DNA of 64,000 bases from Corynebacterium propinquum DSM 44285 (lineage in GTDB: Bacteria > Actinomycetota > Actinomycetes > Mycobacteriales > Mycobacteriaceae). The notes beneath the pieces are model-generated. The model was given only the letters and a program-made list of their open reading frames with translations, searched no databases and had not been told where the DNA came from. Of this stretch, positions 35,143-44,260 are shown piece by piece. Position 1 is the first letter of the stretch. Every line of letters begins with the position of its first letter. The stretch lies in assembly GCF_000375525.1 (NCBI RefSeq), contig NZ_AQXC01000005.1, forward strand, positions 19,787 to 83,786, given 5' to 3'. The position numbers and the translations under genes are program-made.

Positions 35143-36173
35143 CAGAAGTAACCTTCCTTCTTGCGGTCTTCCATGGCGGATTCGGAGATACGATCATCAG
35201 CGCGGGTCGCACCGCGTTCTGTGAGTGGAGAAGCCGCGATTTCCGTCAACACCTCGTCGATGGTTTTGGCTTCGGACAACACCGCACCGGTGCAGGACAT
35301 ATCGCCGACCGTGCGGTAGCGCACCGTGCGGGTTACCGGGGTGTTCGAGTTTCCCGGGGTGGCCGGGTCTGCACCAGCTGCGTGTGCGGCGCGGCTGCCC
35401 GCGCCCCAGGGCCCGGGAGATAGCCACATGCCGTCGCGCTCAATTACCTCACGCTGGTGCGCGAAGTAAATGCTGGGAAGTTCCAGCCCGCGCGCGGCGA
35501 TGTATTGCCAGACGTCAACTTCTGTCCAGTTCGAGATAGGAAACACGCGGATATTTTCTTCCGGCAACTTGCCGCCGTTGTAGATATTCCACAGTTCCGG
35601 ACGCTGCCGCCGTGGATCCCAACCGCCGAAACTATCGCGCACCGAAAAGATGCGCTCTTTCGCTCGGGCGCGTTCCTCGTCGCGCCGCGCCCCGCCGAGC
35701 ACCACGTCGTAGCCGCGTTGTTCAATGGTTTCCACCAGCGGGACGGTCTGCAGCGGGTTCCGCGAGCCGTCGGCACGTTCTTGCAGATCACCGCGGTCGA
35801 TCCAGTCTTGCAGCTTGGCGACGTGCAAGTTTACGCCGTATTTCTCGACGGTGCGGTCGCGAAATTCCAACACCTCTGGAAAGTTGTGCCCGGTATCGAT
35901 GTGGATCAGTTCCGCCGGGATCGCACCCGGGGCAAACGCGCGGCGGGCCAGTTCCAGCACCACGACGGAGTCTTTTCCGCCGGAAAACAGCAGCCCGACC
36001 TTGTCGAATTGCCCCGCGACCTCGCGCAAGATGTGGATGGATTCGTTTTCGAGTTCGTGCAGGTGCGGCGATAACGCGGTGCCAGTTGTGTGGGTTGGCT
36101 GGCTGGTGTGGGCTGGTTGATTGATTTGGGGTGGTTGGTTGATGTGGGTTGAGTTTTTCACGCTTGTGCTCAT
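35142..36173 (-). CDS. cysD: Sulfate adenylyltransferase subunit 2
   Basis: 343 residues from the ATG at 36173, which overlaps the cysH stop (ATGA); the longer open frame upstream lies inside cysH and is not used. PP-loop motif LLFSGGKDSVVVLELA, then HIDTGHNFPEV, a GGARRDEERARAKERIFS block and ISNWTEVDVWQYIA. Catalyses ATP + sulfate to APS + PPi with CysN. The N-terminus carries an unusual Gln/Thr/His/Pro-rich leader of about 35 residues (NQPPQINQPAHTSQPTH). Confidence 0.94.
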   Translation of the reverse strand: MSTSVKNSTHINQPPQINQPAHTSQPTHTTGTALSPHLHELENESIHILREVAGQFDKVGLLFSGGKDSVVVLELARRAFAPGAIPAELIHIDTGHNFPEVLEFRDRTVEKYGVNLHVAKLQDWIDRGDLQERADGSRNPLQTVPLVETIEQRGYDVVLGGARRDEERARAKERIFSVRDSFGGWDPRRQRPELWNIYNGGKLPEENIRVFPISNWTEVDVWQYIAARGLELPSIYFAHQREVIERDGMWLSPGPWGAGSRAAHAAGADPATPGNSNTPVTRTVRYRTVGDMSCTGAVLSEAKTIDEVLTEIAASPLTERGATRADDRISESAMEDRKKEGYF

Positions 36174-37189
36174 GTGTGTAGTCCGCATTCTGTTTTGTTC
36201 AGTCCGGCCCAGCGCCCGGCGCGTGGGTCTTGGCCTTCCGCTACTGGCAAGGTGCAGGTCGCACACCCGATTGATGGGTAGCCCTGCTTGGTCAACGGGT
36301 GCATGATCAGGTCGTGCTTGTCGACGTAGTCTTCCGTGTCTTGCAGGCTCCATGTCACCAGCGGGCTGATTTTCAACCGGCCCGTATCGTCGAGACTTAG
36401 CGCGGGTGCTTGTGCGCGCGTGGGGCCGTCGTCACGCCGCAGCCCGGTGACCCAACCTGCGAATGGCGAGAGGTTGCGCGCGAGTGGTTCGACTTTGCGC
36501 ATCCGGCAGCAGGCAGTCGGGTTCGAGGCATAGAGCCGCGGGCCGTAGACCTCGTCTTGCTGGCTGCGTTCCAGAGCGGGTGTGGCAGTAATAAACTGCT
36601 GGTCGTAGCGCTGTTGGACCTGCTTGGCGACGTCGAGGGTCTCGTCGAAGTGGTAGCCAGTATCCAAGAACAACAAGCTAGCGCGTGGGGCATAGCGGCT
36701 GGCGAGTTCTGCTAACACGGTGTTTTCCATGGACATGGTCACCGCGATTTCACCGGGCACGTGTTCGTCCGCCCACGCCAGGATGTCTTCGGCACTGGCG
36801 TCGTATAGCGCGTCGGCGTAGTCGGTTACGAGCTGCCGGTTGTGTGCCACGATGTCGTCGGCAAGCGGCTCCGTCGTGGTGGAAGCGCCTGCTGGGGACT
36901 GTTCCGGGTCGCGATAACTCTGCTCCGTGTCCGATGTTCCACGTGAAACATTGAGAAAATTCAGCGACTTGTGCAGGGAGTTCTGCAAAGCCTCATTAGT
37001 GGACACCGCCGGTTCCGGCGCGGCCTCCTGCTCATCCTGGCCGTGGAACTGCACGGAAAACACCCGCAGGCATTCGCTGCAGCTCCAGGCAAACTCCGTT
37101 TCCTCGTCCGGGAATAGCCCCTCCCCCGCGCAATACGGGCAAAACAGCGGGTGGTTCCGGTTGGGGTTCGGTTTCCGGCGAAACTTCAT
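36170..37189 (-). CDS. cysH: APS/PAPS reductase with fused N-terminal CysX-like domain
   Basis: 339 residues. Residues 1-55 form a four-Cys motif (FCPYCAG...WSCSECLRVF) like the separate small CysX protein of C. glutamicum, thought to donate electrons to sulfite reductase. A linker of about 60 residues (AALQ/TTTEP-rich) joins it to the reductase: SMENTVLAELA PP-loop region, LFLDTGYHFDET, ACCRMRKVEPL, WSLQDTEDYV, GCATCTLPV and a C-terminal ECGLHT. The CC...CxxC set predicts a 4Fe-4S cluster and APS as substrate. The two domains share one uninterrupted frame. Overlaps cysI by 4 bases. Confidence 0.9.
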   Translation of the reverse strand: MKFRRKPNPNRNHPLFCPYCAGEGLFPDEETEFAWSCSECLRVFSVQFHGQDEQEAAPEPAVSTNEALQNSLHKSLNFLNVSRGTSDTEQSYRDPEQSPAGASTTTEPLADDIVAHNRQLVTDYADALYDASAEDILAWADEHVPGEIAVTMSMENTVLAELASRYAPRASLLFLDTGYHFDETLDVAKQVQQRYDQQFITATPALERSQQDEVYGPRLYASNPTACCRMRKVEPLARNLSPFAGWVTGLRRDDGPTRAQAPALSLDDTGRLKISPLVTWSLQDTEDYVDKHDLIMHPLTKQGYPSIGCATCTLPVAEGQDPRAGRWAGLNKTECGLHT

Positions 37190-38859
37190 GACAAAGCCTC
37201 CTCATCGGCACGGACAGTCCACTGCGCAAAAGACTCGCCCTCTTCACGTTGCTGCTTGTAGTTCTCGACGACGCGCACGACATAATCGCCCAGCTCACTG
37301 GCCAGCACCTTGTGACCTTTGAGTTTGCGGCCAAAATTCTGCTCAATGCCCAGCGCACCGCCGAGATGCACCTGGAAACCCTCCACACGGTTGCCGTCGG
37401 CGTCGGTCAGCGTCTGGCCCTTCAAACCAATATCCGAGACCTGCGAACGCGCACACGCATTCGGGCAGCCGTTCAGGGAAATCGTCAGGCTGGAATCAAT
37501 ATCGCCAATGCGCTCTTCCAGCTCGTCGACCAGCTCAATCGCGCGCGACTTGGTGGTTACGTGTGCCAACTTGCAAAACTCCAAACCGGTGCAGGAGATG
37601 ATGCCGCGGCGGAACTCAGAGGGTTTGGAATACAGGCCAGTGGCATCCAGGTCACGAGCTACCTCGGCAAGCTTTTCGCGCGGAATATCCAAAAACAGCA
37701 GTTCTTTCATCGGCGTGGTCCGGATGCGCGTGATGCCGTGCTTTTCCGCGGCTTCCGCAATCGCAATCAGCTGTTCACCGGTCGCGTGGCCAACAGTCGG
37801 TTTCACACCCAGGTAGAAGTTGCCGTCCTTTTGCGGGTGCGCACCGATATGGTCACGGATGCCGGATTGCAACGGGGTCGGCTCGGCGTCGACAAGCGGC
37901 TCATCCAAATATTCCGTTTCCAGCACCTCACGGAATTTTTCAATCCCCCACTTGGCCACGAGGAATTTCAACCGCGCACGGTTGCGCAGGCGGCGGAAAC
38001 CATAATCGCGGAAGATGCGAACCACCCCGGCCCACACCTCCGGGACGCGCTCGATGGGGATCCACGCCCCCAGCGATTGCGACAGCATCGGGTTGGTGGA
38101 CAGGCCACCGCCAACGAAGCAGTCAAACCCAGGGCCGTATTCCGGGTGGTTTTTCCCAATAAACGCCACGTCCTGGATCTCGTGGGTGACATCCTGGCGG
38201 GAGTTACCCGAGATGGCAGTCTTGAATTTCCGTGGCAGGTTGTGGAACTCCGCGCGCGGCAGATAATTCTTTTTGATCTCTTCGATCGCCGGGCTGGCAT
38301 CAATAATCTCATCGGCTGCCACCCCAGCTGTGGGCGAACCCAAGATCACGCGCGGCACGTCGCCGCAGCCCATCATCGTGGTCAGACCGACGGTATCTAG
38401 CCTGCGCCAAATCTCTGGGACATCCTCGATACGGATCCAATGCAGCTGAATATTCTGGCGGTCAGTGAAATCCGCGGTAGAACGTGCGAAATCCCGGGAG
38501 ATCTCACCGACGACGCGCAGGCGCTCCGGAGTGGCTTGCCCGCCGTCGAAACGAACGCGCATCATGAAATATTTGTCTTGCAGCTCGTGATTTTCTAATT
38601 GCCCGGTGTATTCGCCACCGAGATTCTGTTTGCGCTGGGTATAAATGCCGAGCCACTTGAAGCGCTTGCTGATGTCATCGGCAGGGATCGAATCAAAACC
38701 CTGCTTGGAGTAAGTGTCGATCACACGCTGCTTCACCTCGAAGGCTTCTTGTTCTTGCTTCACCTCCTCTTCTTTGTTCAGCGGGCTGGTGCCATCAATA
38801 TTCCACTGCCCTTCTGGCTTGGGCTTCCGCTTTGGGCGTGCGGGTGCGTTTGTAGTCAT
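37186..38859 (-). CDS. cysI: Ferredoxin-dependent sulfite reductase
   Basis: 557 residues from the ATG at 38859 (GAGGC upstream; an earlier codon in the frame is not used). Reduces sulfite to sulfide by six electrons using siroheme and a 4Fe-4S cluster. Cluster ligands are in CTGLEFCKLA and NGCPNACARSQ; ferrodoxin/nitrite-sulfite reductase half-domain repeats flank them. First gene of the minus-strand cys operon, whose promoter lies in the intergenic region with a McbR-like site and is divergent from the NADP-reductase gene. Confidence 0.95.
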   Translation of the reverse strand: MTTNAPARPKRKPKPEGQWNIDGTSPLNKEEEVKQEQEAFEVKQRVIDTYSKQGFDSIPADDISKRFKWLGIYTQRKQNLGGEYTGQLENHELQDKYFMMRVRFDGGQATPERLRVVGEISRDFARSTADFTDRQNIQLHWIRIEDVPEIWRRLDTVGLTTMMGCGDVPRVILGSPTAGVAADEIIDASPAIEEIKKNYLPRAEFHNLPRKFKTAISGNSRQDVTHEIQDVAFIGKNHPEYGPGFDCFVGGGLSTNPMLSQSLGAWIPIERVPEVWAGVVRIFRDYGFRRLRNRARLKFLVAKWGIEKFREVLETEYLDEPLVDAEPTPLQSGIRDHIGAHPQKDGNFYLGVKPTVGHATGEQLIAIAEAAEKHGITRIRTTPMKELLFLDIPREKLAEVARDLDATGLYSKPSEFRRGIISCTGLEFCKLAHVTTKSRAIELVDELEERIGDIDSSLTISLNGCPNACARSQVSDIGLKGQTLTDADGNRVEGFQVHLGGALGIEQNFGRKLKGHKVLASELGDYVVRVVENYKQQREEGESFAQWTVRADEEALS

Positions 38860-39222
38860 AAATTGCCTCACTAAACGGTTTCGGCGATGTGCTGGGGTTT
38901 TACTTCGGGTTAGTTGTAGATTTTGTTGTTCAACCGGAGAGTCACGATCCCGGTCGAACCGATGCGTTCAATCTAGATGAACCACTCGGTCTAACCTAAT
39001 AAGACCGATCTGTCTATTTAATTCACGCGAACAATCCTACATGCGACCTGGAGTAATGTGGCCCACATCATTTGAATTTAAATCGCTAGCTAGCAAAATA
39101 GAGACAAATAGGTTCAAATAGATCTTGCTTGCTTAACGCGAACCGAATAAGCGCGTGATCACACACGCGCAGAAGAACGCACTCACACGAGAAACCAACA
39201 AAGAAAGGCGCTATATACACGA
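38860..39222. promoter_or_regulatory. Divergent cysI / fpr promoter region
   Basis: About 360 bases without a gene. AAGACCGATCTGTCTA at 39001-39016 fits the McbR-type operator pattern TAGAC-N6-GTCTA with one mismatch; a partial second GGTCTAA lies about 13 bases to the left. McbR represses sulfur genes in C. glutamicum, so both directions may be controlled from here. The assignment rests only on this pattern. Confidence 0.55.
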
Positions 39223-40647
39223 ATGGCTACCTCTAATGCAGCAGCTTCCACCCAGACCGACGCAGTGACCACCAACCCCAACACCGAAGGCGATAAACCA
39301 CTGAAGATCGCCGTCGTCGGTGCAGGCCCAGCGGGTATTTACGCCTCCGATATCCTGATTAAAAAGACCGGCGGCAACGTCGATATTGATTTGCTTGACC
39401 GCATGCCCACTCCTTTCGGCTTAATCCGCTACGGCGTGGCACCGGATCACCCGCGCATTAAAGGCATCATCAAGTCGCTGCACCGCGTGCTCAGCAACGA
39501 GAAGATCCGCTTTATCGGCAACGTCGAAGTTGGCCGCACCATCAGCGTCGAAGAACTCAAAGATCATTACGACGCCGTTATTTTCTCCACCGGTGCCGTC
39601 GACGACCGGGACCTGAACATCCCGGGCGCCAACCTAGAAGGTGTCTGGGGTGCTGGCGAATTCGTCGGCTTCTACGACGGCAACCCTCACTTTGAGCGCA
39701 ACTGGGATTTGTCCGCCGAGCAGGTCGCGGTCATCGGCGTCGGCAATGTGGGCCTGGATGTCTCCCGCATTTTGGCGAAAACGGGTGACGAGTTGAAGGT
39801 CACCGAAATTCCGGACAACGTCTACGAATCACTGGCACAAAACCAGGCCCACACCGTGCGCGTGTTCGGACGCCGCGGCCCCGCCGAAGCAAAATTCACC
39901 CCGCAGGAACTGAAAGAGCTCGACCACTCGGACACCATCAACGTCGTTGTCGACCCAGAAGATATTGATTACGACGAATCCGGCGAGGCAGCACGCCGCG
40001 CATCGAAGTCGCAAGATCAGGTGTGCCAAATTCTGGAACAGTACGCGATGCGCGACCCGAAGGAAGCACCGCACACACTGCAGATTCATTTCTTTGAAAA
40101 CCCGGTCGAGATCATCGGCAAGGATGGCAAGGTTGCAGCACTGAAGACCGAGCGCACCGAGTTGACTGGTGACGGAAATGTGAAAGGAACCGGCGAATTC
40201 ACCGAATGGCCGGTACAAGCTGTCTACCGCGCGGTTGGTTACCGTTCAGTGGGCATCGAGGGCGTGCCGTTTGATGATCAGAAGCACGTCATCCCCAACG
40301 ACGGCGGCCACGTGCTCACAGAACCGAATGGCGAAATTGTGCCAAGCCTGTATACCACCGGCTGGATTAAACGCGGCCCGGTTGGCCTGATTGGTAACAC
40401 GAAATCCGATGCCGCCGAGACTATCGGCATGCTGTTGGAAGACATTGCGGCCGGTAAGCTGTCTGCTGCCGACAACACCGACTTGGTGGAATTGCTGGAA
40501 TCCCGCGGCGTCGAAGTGACCAACTGGGAGGGCTTCCAGTTGCTGGATGCCCGCGAAGTAGCTTTGGGTGAGGCCGAAGGCCGCGAGCGGAAGAAGCTCG
40601 TAGAGTTTGAAGAAATGCTTGAAGCCTCCCGCAACCCGCAGAGCTAA
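39223..40647 (+). CDS. fpr2: FprA-type ferredoxin/adrenodoxin-NADP+ reductase
   Basis: 474 residues. FAD motif KIAVVGAGPAGIYASDIL, PTPFGLIRYGVAPDHPRIKG, NADP motif VAVIGVGNVGLDVSRIL, FGRRGPAEAKFT, and the C-terminal TGWIKRGPVGLIGNTKSDAAET are all diagnostic of the adrenodoxin-reductase branch. It would supply electrons from NADPH via ferredoxin or the CysX domain to sulfite reductase. In C. glutamicum the equivalent gene lies upstream of cysI on the same strand; here it is divergent. A strong terminator follows. Confidence 0.93.
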   Translation: MATSNAAASTQTDAVTTNPNTEGDKPLKIAVVGAGPAGIYASDILIKKTGGNVDIDLLDRMPTPFGLIRYGVAPDHPRIKGIIKSLHRVLSNEKIRFIGNVEVGRTISVEELKDHYDAVIFSTGAVDDRDLNIPGANLEGVWGAGEFVGFYDGNPHFERNWDLSAEQVAVIGVGNVGLDVSRILAKTGDELKVTEIPDNVYESLAQNQAHTVRVFGRRGPAEAKFTPQELKELDHSDTINVVVDPEDIDYDESGEAARRASKSQDQVCQILEQYAMRDPKEAPHTLQIHFFENPVEIIGKDGKVAALKTERTELTGDGNVKGTGEFTEWPVQAVYRAVGYRSVGIEGVPFDDQKHVIPNDGGHVLTEPNGEIVPSLYTTGWIKRGPVGLIGNTKSDAAETIGMLLEDIAAGKLSAADNTDLVELLESRGVEVTNWEGFQLLDAREVALGEAEGRERKKLVEFEEMLEASRNPQS

Positions 40648-40700
40648 CGGCGAGCGCTAGCAAGTTCCACGGATCCGCGGCTCCCCGTAAAGCTATACAC

Positions 40701-40735
40701 ACCCAGATCTGGATTGTCAGATCTGGGTTTTATTA
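40701..40735 (+). terminator. Rho-independent terminator after fpr2
   Basis: ACCCAGATCTG and CAGATCTGGGT form a perfect 11-bp stem with a 6-base loop, followed by TTTATTATTTA. Confidence 0.9.
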
Positions 40736-40834
40736 TTTATTGACGGTCGCACCAGGCCGCGCGCTATTCCACGTTGGGTTTGGCTGCGCGTCCAGCTTTG
40801 ACCTCCGTTAGATGCACTTAACTCCGGCCCCGCT

Positions 40835-41188
40835 TTAGATTGGGGAAAGATCTGTCCACACCGGGTCACCGCCAAAAAGCATGACAACGGCATTAACTAC
40901 GCTTCCCAGGATCATCAGCACGACACCAAGCGCGAATCCGAGGGCAATCGCGATTATCTCTACGAAGAATAAGGCCGGAGCCAACAGTAAAAGTGCGCGA
41001 CTTCGGGCATAAAGCCCACACCCAAAAACAATTACCGCTGCGAGAGCAGTAACGAGCCAATACGCGAGGTCCCGCGTAGGCTCCTCGATGACCAATAACC
41101 ATGAGAGCACATAAAATCCCATGACCACCCAGCCCGCGTAGAGCGCAATATTTTGACGAGACTTCTTGCTACGAGTTGTCAAGGGCAT
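40835..41188 (-). CDS. Small four-span membrane protein
   Basis: 117 residues starting MPLTTRSKKSRQNIALYAGW with AAAGGAG before the ATG. Four hydrophobic segments (about 15-33, 40-60, 64-84, 86-104) and a short polar C-terminus. I do not recognise a family. Isolated gene. Confidence 0.7.
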   Translation of the reverse strand: MPLTTRSKKSRQNIALYAGWVVMGFYVLSWLLVIEEPTRDLAYWLVTALAAVIVFGCGLYARSRALLLLAPALFFVEIIAIALGFALGVVLMILGSVVNAVVMLFGGDPVWTDLSPI

Positions 41189-41398
41189 GCTTTCTCCTTT
41201 AGGTTTCGGAGGTAGTTTCTATACTATAGTTTTATATTTTTAATTTTTTGAAAAATTGCTGATTGTCTATTACTTTAATTTAGTTAGTGGATATGAACAG
41301 CAGGCCAACACCTTTGCATCTCCACTTAATCATGACACATGAATAAGGTGTTGGCACTTAAGGGAAATATGCAATTTACTATTTCCAAAATCAGGGAA
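41189..41398. other. AT-rich intergenic stretch
   Basis: About 210 bases, very AT-rich near 41220-41290, no gene supported. Presumably promoter of the small membrane protein gene. Confidence 0.4.
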
Positions 41399-41977
41399 CT
41401 AGCACCCCACTGGCCTACACAGCCGGGCTGCAGAAATCACCCTTATTGCAGCCTCGATATAAGCTCGATCCGCTCCAGAATATCGCCCTGCGACAGATCG
41501 CATTCCTGAAATGAATGCATTATCGCATCCAATCTTTGCCCCGCTGTTTCGCGCCCTATTTAGGCAGTGATCATGGTTCATGCAGATCCGATCAGCGCTG
41601 TTATGGGGGTTGCCACCATTTGTGCGATACTTTCCACACCATCCCCAGCGATTCGCAATGCTCTGGCGCGGGGTACCCAAACCTTTCTCTACGCGATACT
41701 CTTCAACCAACATCTCGTTATATACGCTCATTACTTCTATAACGAATGCGTCTACTTGGTCTTCCTTAGCTTGTTCCACATCGGTAAGTTCAAGCCCCTC
41801 AGGGGAAATGTACGAATACCGATCAATCGTTTCGTTGATTTGATCTCCCGTTGGAACGTGAGCATATTGAACTGCGCCCGCTTCACGAGAAACGGTCGCA
41901 TTTGCCTGTCCGGCCACTGAAAGTGGAATCATTATGACCATACAGGATGCAATGAATTTCCGCATGGTTTTTCTCAC
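41399..41977 (-). CDS. Secreted prokaryotic phospholipase A2-like protein
   Basis: 192 residues. Sec signal peptide: basic start, hydrophobic core, then AGQANAT, with cleavage expected after residue 28. The catalytic block is CGKYRTNGGNP, then RICMNHDHCLNRA: the His-Asp pair with flanking Cys is the signature of the phospholipase A2 fold (CxxHDxC). Further Cys (IGCDNAF, ARLCRPVGC) fit disulfides. It would hydrolyse the sn-2 ester of phospholipids outside the cell. The GTG at 41977 is preferred as start because AGGAG lies 5 bases upstream. An 18-bp palindrome sits just upstream. Confidence 0.8.
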   Translation of the reverse strand: MRKTMRKFIASCMVIMIPLSVAGQANATVSREAGAVQYAHVPTGDQINETIDRYSYISPEGLELTDVEQAKEDQVDAFVIEVMSVYNEMLVEEYRVEKGLGTPRQSIANRWGWCGKYRTNGGNPHNSADRICMNHDHCLNRARNSGAKIGCDNAFISGMRSVAGRYSGADRAYIEAAIRVISAARLCRPVGC

Positions 41978-41997
41978 TGGATCTCCTCACGCGCAAG

Positions 41998-42015
41998 TCG
42001 AGTTATATAACTCGA
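41998..42015. promoter_or_regulatory. 18-bp perfect palindrome upstream of the phospholipase gene
   Basis: TCGAGTTATATAACTCGA, 21-38 bases before the GTG start on the minus strand. It could be an operator or an mRNA hairpin. It is AT-centred like many regulator sites. Confidence 0.5.
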
Positions 42016-42359
42016 GAATGAACACCATTTTTAATTAAACGGTATCTACCATCCTACATAGTGATCGGAACAAAACAATAGTTCTTTATGTGGTATAAAT
42101 CACACAATAAGCTACCGTTGCCCTACTTCATAATATATCTTATTGTTTTGCTGGCTTGTCGGGCTGTTTGTGTGGACTGCCAATTCATAGGTACGTATCG
42201 AACCGGGCAGAACTGCCACGACATCAGTATCGAAAGCACTGAAAGATCATCATGAAATGTCTAGGTTTGTTCCGTTTGAGCAGCTGGCAAAATCTTCAGA
42301 CATTCTAACGCATTTAACCAATATGTGCTCTTAATAACAAGATCGGATAAAGTTAGTTT
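42016..42359. other. Intergenic stretch with one mobile-element copy
   Basis: About 340 bases without a supported gene. Contains a degraded copy F of the IS3-end element at 42253-42307. Confidence 0.45.
42253..42307 (+). repeat. Degraded IS3-end-like miniature element, copy F
   Basis: TGAAATGTCTAG, GTTTGTTCCGTTTGAGCAG and GCAAAATCTTCAGACATTCTA correspond position by position to the 56-bp element, with several substitutions in each end. The most degraded of the full-length copies and the only one far from an ABC module. Confidence 0.55.
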
Positions 42360-42725
42360 ATGGACACACAGGTAAAGCGCGGGAATTATTTTCTGGCAGC
42401 AGTTCTCGCTGGGGATGCAGCCATGTCAATCAAACCTCCCAAATTCATTCGGGATTGCCTGCATGGGGTGAACTTTCCGCAAAATTGGTGGTGGTCACTG
42501 ATCGTCATCAAATCGTTGGCCGCTTTAGGGCTTGTCCGCGGCACTGCGAAAAACAGTCCACAACTGACAACTGCCACATCCACCGGCGTCGTGGCTTATT
42601 TCGCGTGTGCAATCTTCGCGCATGTGAAGGCAAAGTTTTTAGGCAAAGAATTCTGGCTCAACTGTTTAGGAATGACAGCACTCAGTGCGACAGTGCTGGT
42701 GCAAAACCGCAAGCAGCATCGCTAG
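42360..42725 (+). CDS. DoxX-like small membrane protein
   Basis: 121 residues, four hydrophobic segments (about 10-22, 45-62, 72-90, 98-115). MDTQVKRGNYFLAAVLAGD, NWWWSLIVIKSLAALGLV and GVVAYFACAIFAH fit the DoxX-like_2 arrangement. No clear ribosome site. Function unknown. Confidence 0.55.
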   Translation: MDTQVKRGNYFLAAVLAGDAAMSIKPPKFIRDCLHGVNFPQNWWWSLIVIKSLAALGLVRGTAKNSPQLTTATSTGVVAYFACAIFAHVKAKFLGKEFWLNCLGMTALSATVLVQNRKQHR

Positions 42726-42775
42726 GCCATCTGCGGTCGCGCCGCACCCCGCACCCCACGGTGTAGGACCAAGCG

Positions 42776-44236
42776 ATGAAGCCAACCGTCGGAAAGATTG
42801 TCGCAGCTTCGATTCTTAGCGCCGGGGTGCTTGGCGGTGGTGCAGCACTAGGTATCGCCACCACCTATGGCTCCCCGGAACGGGCGCACTACCAGATCGA
42901 CGCGCCGACACACAGCAATCTCGCCCTGCGCATTCACAACCCCGACGGCGTGCTCACAGCCGACGACGAGCGAATCCTCGAACGCGATGCTGCACGCCTC
43001 GAAGTACCGGGCGTCGTCAAGCAGCTGCACTATATTGTTTTCGCGGATAACGACGACAACGTCAACGACACCGTGGAAAACTACCTGCGCGATCACCACC
43101 CGGAGCTCATCGGCGACGATAATTTTGCCGACGGAACATTGTTTGTTGGCGTGGGGCTTAATCCCCGACAAGCTTTCATTTTCGCTGGTGATGACGTCGC
43201 AGAGTTACTCGAACTGCGCGACAGCAGCCACCTGAGCGAATCACTGGATGCGATCAAACCCGGTGTCAAAGACGGCAATATCCCCGGCGGCCTGTTCCAC
43301 GGCGCCTCCGTAGCAACTGACCTCGCTGCCCTCGAGCAAACGCGCTTCGATAGCGCAGAATCCGACCGCACCTCCGCCATCGTTATGGGAGGTCTCGGCG
43401 CCGCAGCCCTCGGTGGTGGTGTTGCAGCAACAACCGGAGGGTATCGGCGTAGCCGTGCAAAGAAAATCGCCCAAGCACGGGAAGACTTCGACTATATTTC
43501 CGTTGAATTCGGCACACTCGCCCAGCGTTTGGACGCCATAGATATCCGCGCACATTCACTGACCTCCGCTTTTGCGGATCAGCAGTTGCGTGACCAGTGG
43601 CGCAAGGTGCGGGACCGCTTTCTGCACATGCATGACGACGTCTCCAAGTTCAGCGAACTCAGCCCGCGAAGCGACGACAAGACATTCCTGCAGTACGCGG
43701 GCCAACTCAGTGACGCGGCCTCGACCGCAAAGAAGATGCACCATGCCGAAGACAACATCGACACGATCTTTGCTTTGGAAAATGGTGATGAACTCACCCG
43801 GCGCAGCGAGGCACAGTCATTGCGTGACGACGTCGTCGAGGCGAAAATGAAGGTGCGGAATGTTGATTCCGGTCTTTACCAGGAATTGGCTGCAATCCAG
43901 CAGCGAACCGAAGCTCTAGCCCAGGAACCTAGCGTTGAGGATTTCTTGGACAATTTCATTGTCGTGCTGCGTGACTAACAGGCGGCGTTAACGCAGCTGC
44001 GTAAGCGAGAATTTAGCGATATTGACGAATCGAAGGCGGATGCACCACAAGCCCCGGGATTGACTTCGTCCGATTACCGGCCGGGTTATGGATGGAACAA
44101 CTTCGTGCCTTATTGGGCGCTGAGCAGCTGGCATGCTTCCACCGTCGAAGCGCAATCCAGTAGCTCGAACAGCGGGAGCACGAATACGTCGTTTAGTTCT
44201 GGGTTTTCTGGCGCGGGTGGCTCGTCAGGGTTTTAG
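42776..44236 (+). pseudogene. DUF5129 (TPM-like) membrane protein, interrupted by one in-frame stop
   Basis: The first 400 codons read MKPTVGKIVAASILSAGVLG (signal or first span), a TPM-like exported domain (about 40-180), a second membrane segment near 205-225 (VMGGLGAAALGGGVAATT) and a cytoplasmic coiled-coil domain. A TAA at 43976-43978 ends the frame, but the same frame goes on for 85 more codons: QAALTQLRKREFSDIDESK, then a Tyr/Trp/Pro-rich part (YRPGYGWNNFVPYW) and a Ser/Gly-rich tail (GFSGAGGSSGF) to TAG at 44234. This is the tail such proteins usually have. A single C-to-T change of CAA to TAA explains the break. A 400-residue product may still be made. Confidence 0.75.
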
Positions 44237-44260
44237 TGCTAGCGCTTCAGGGTTTTAGCG

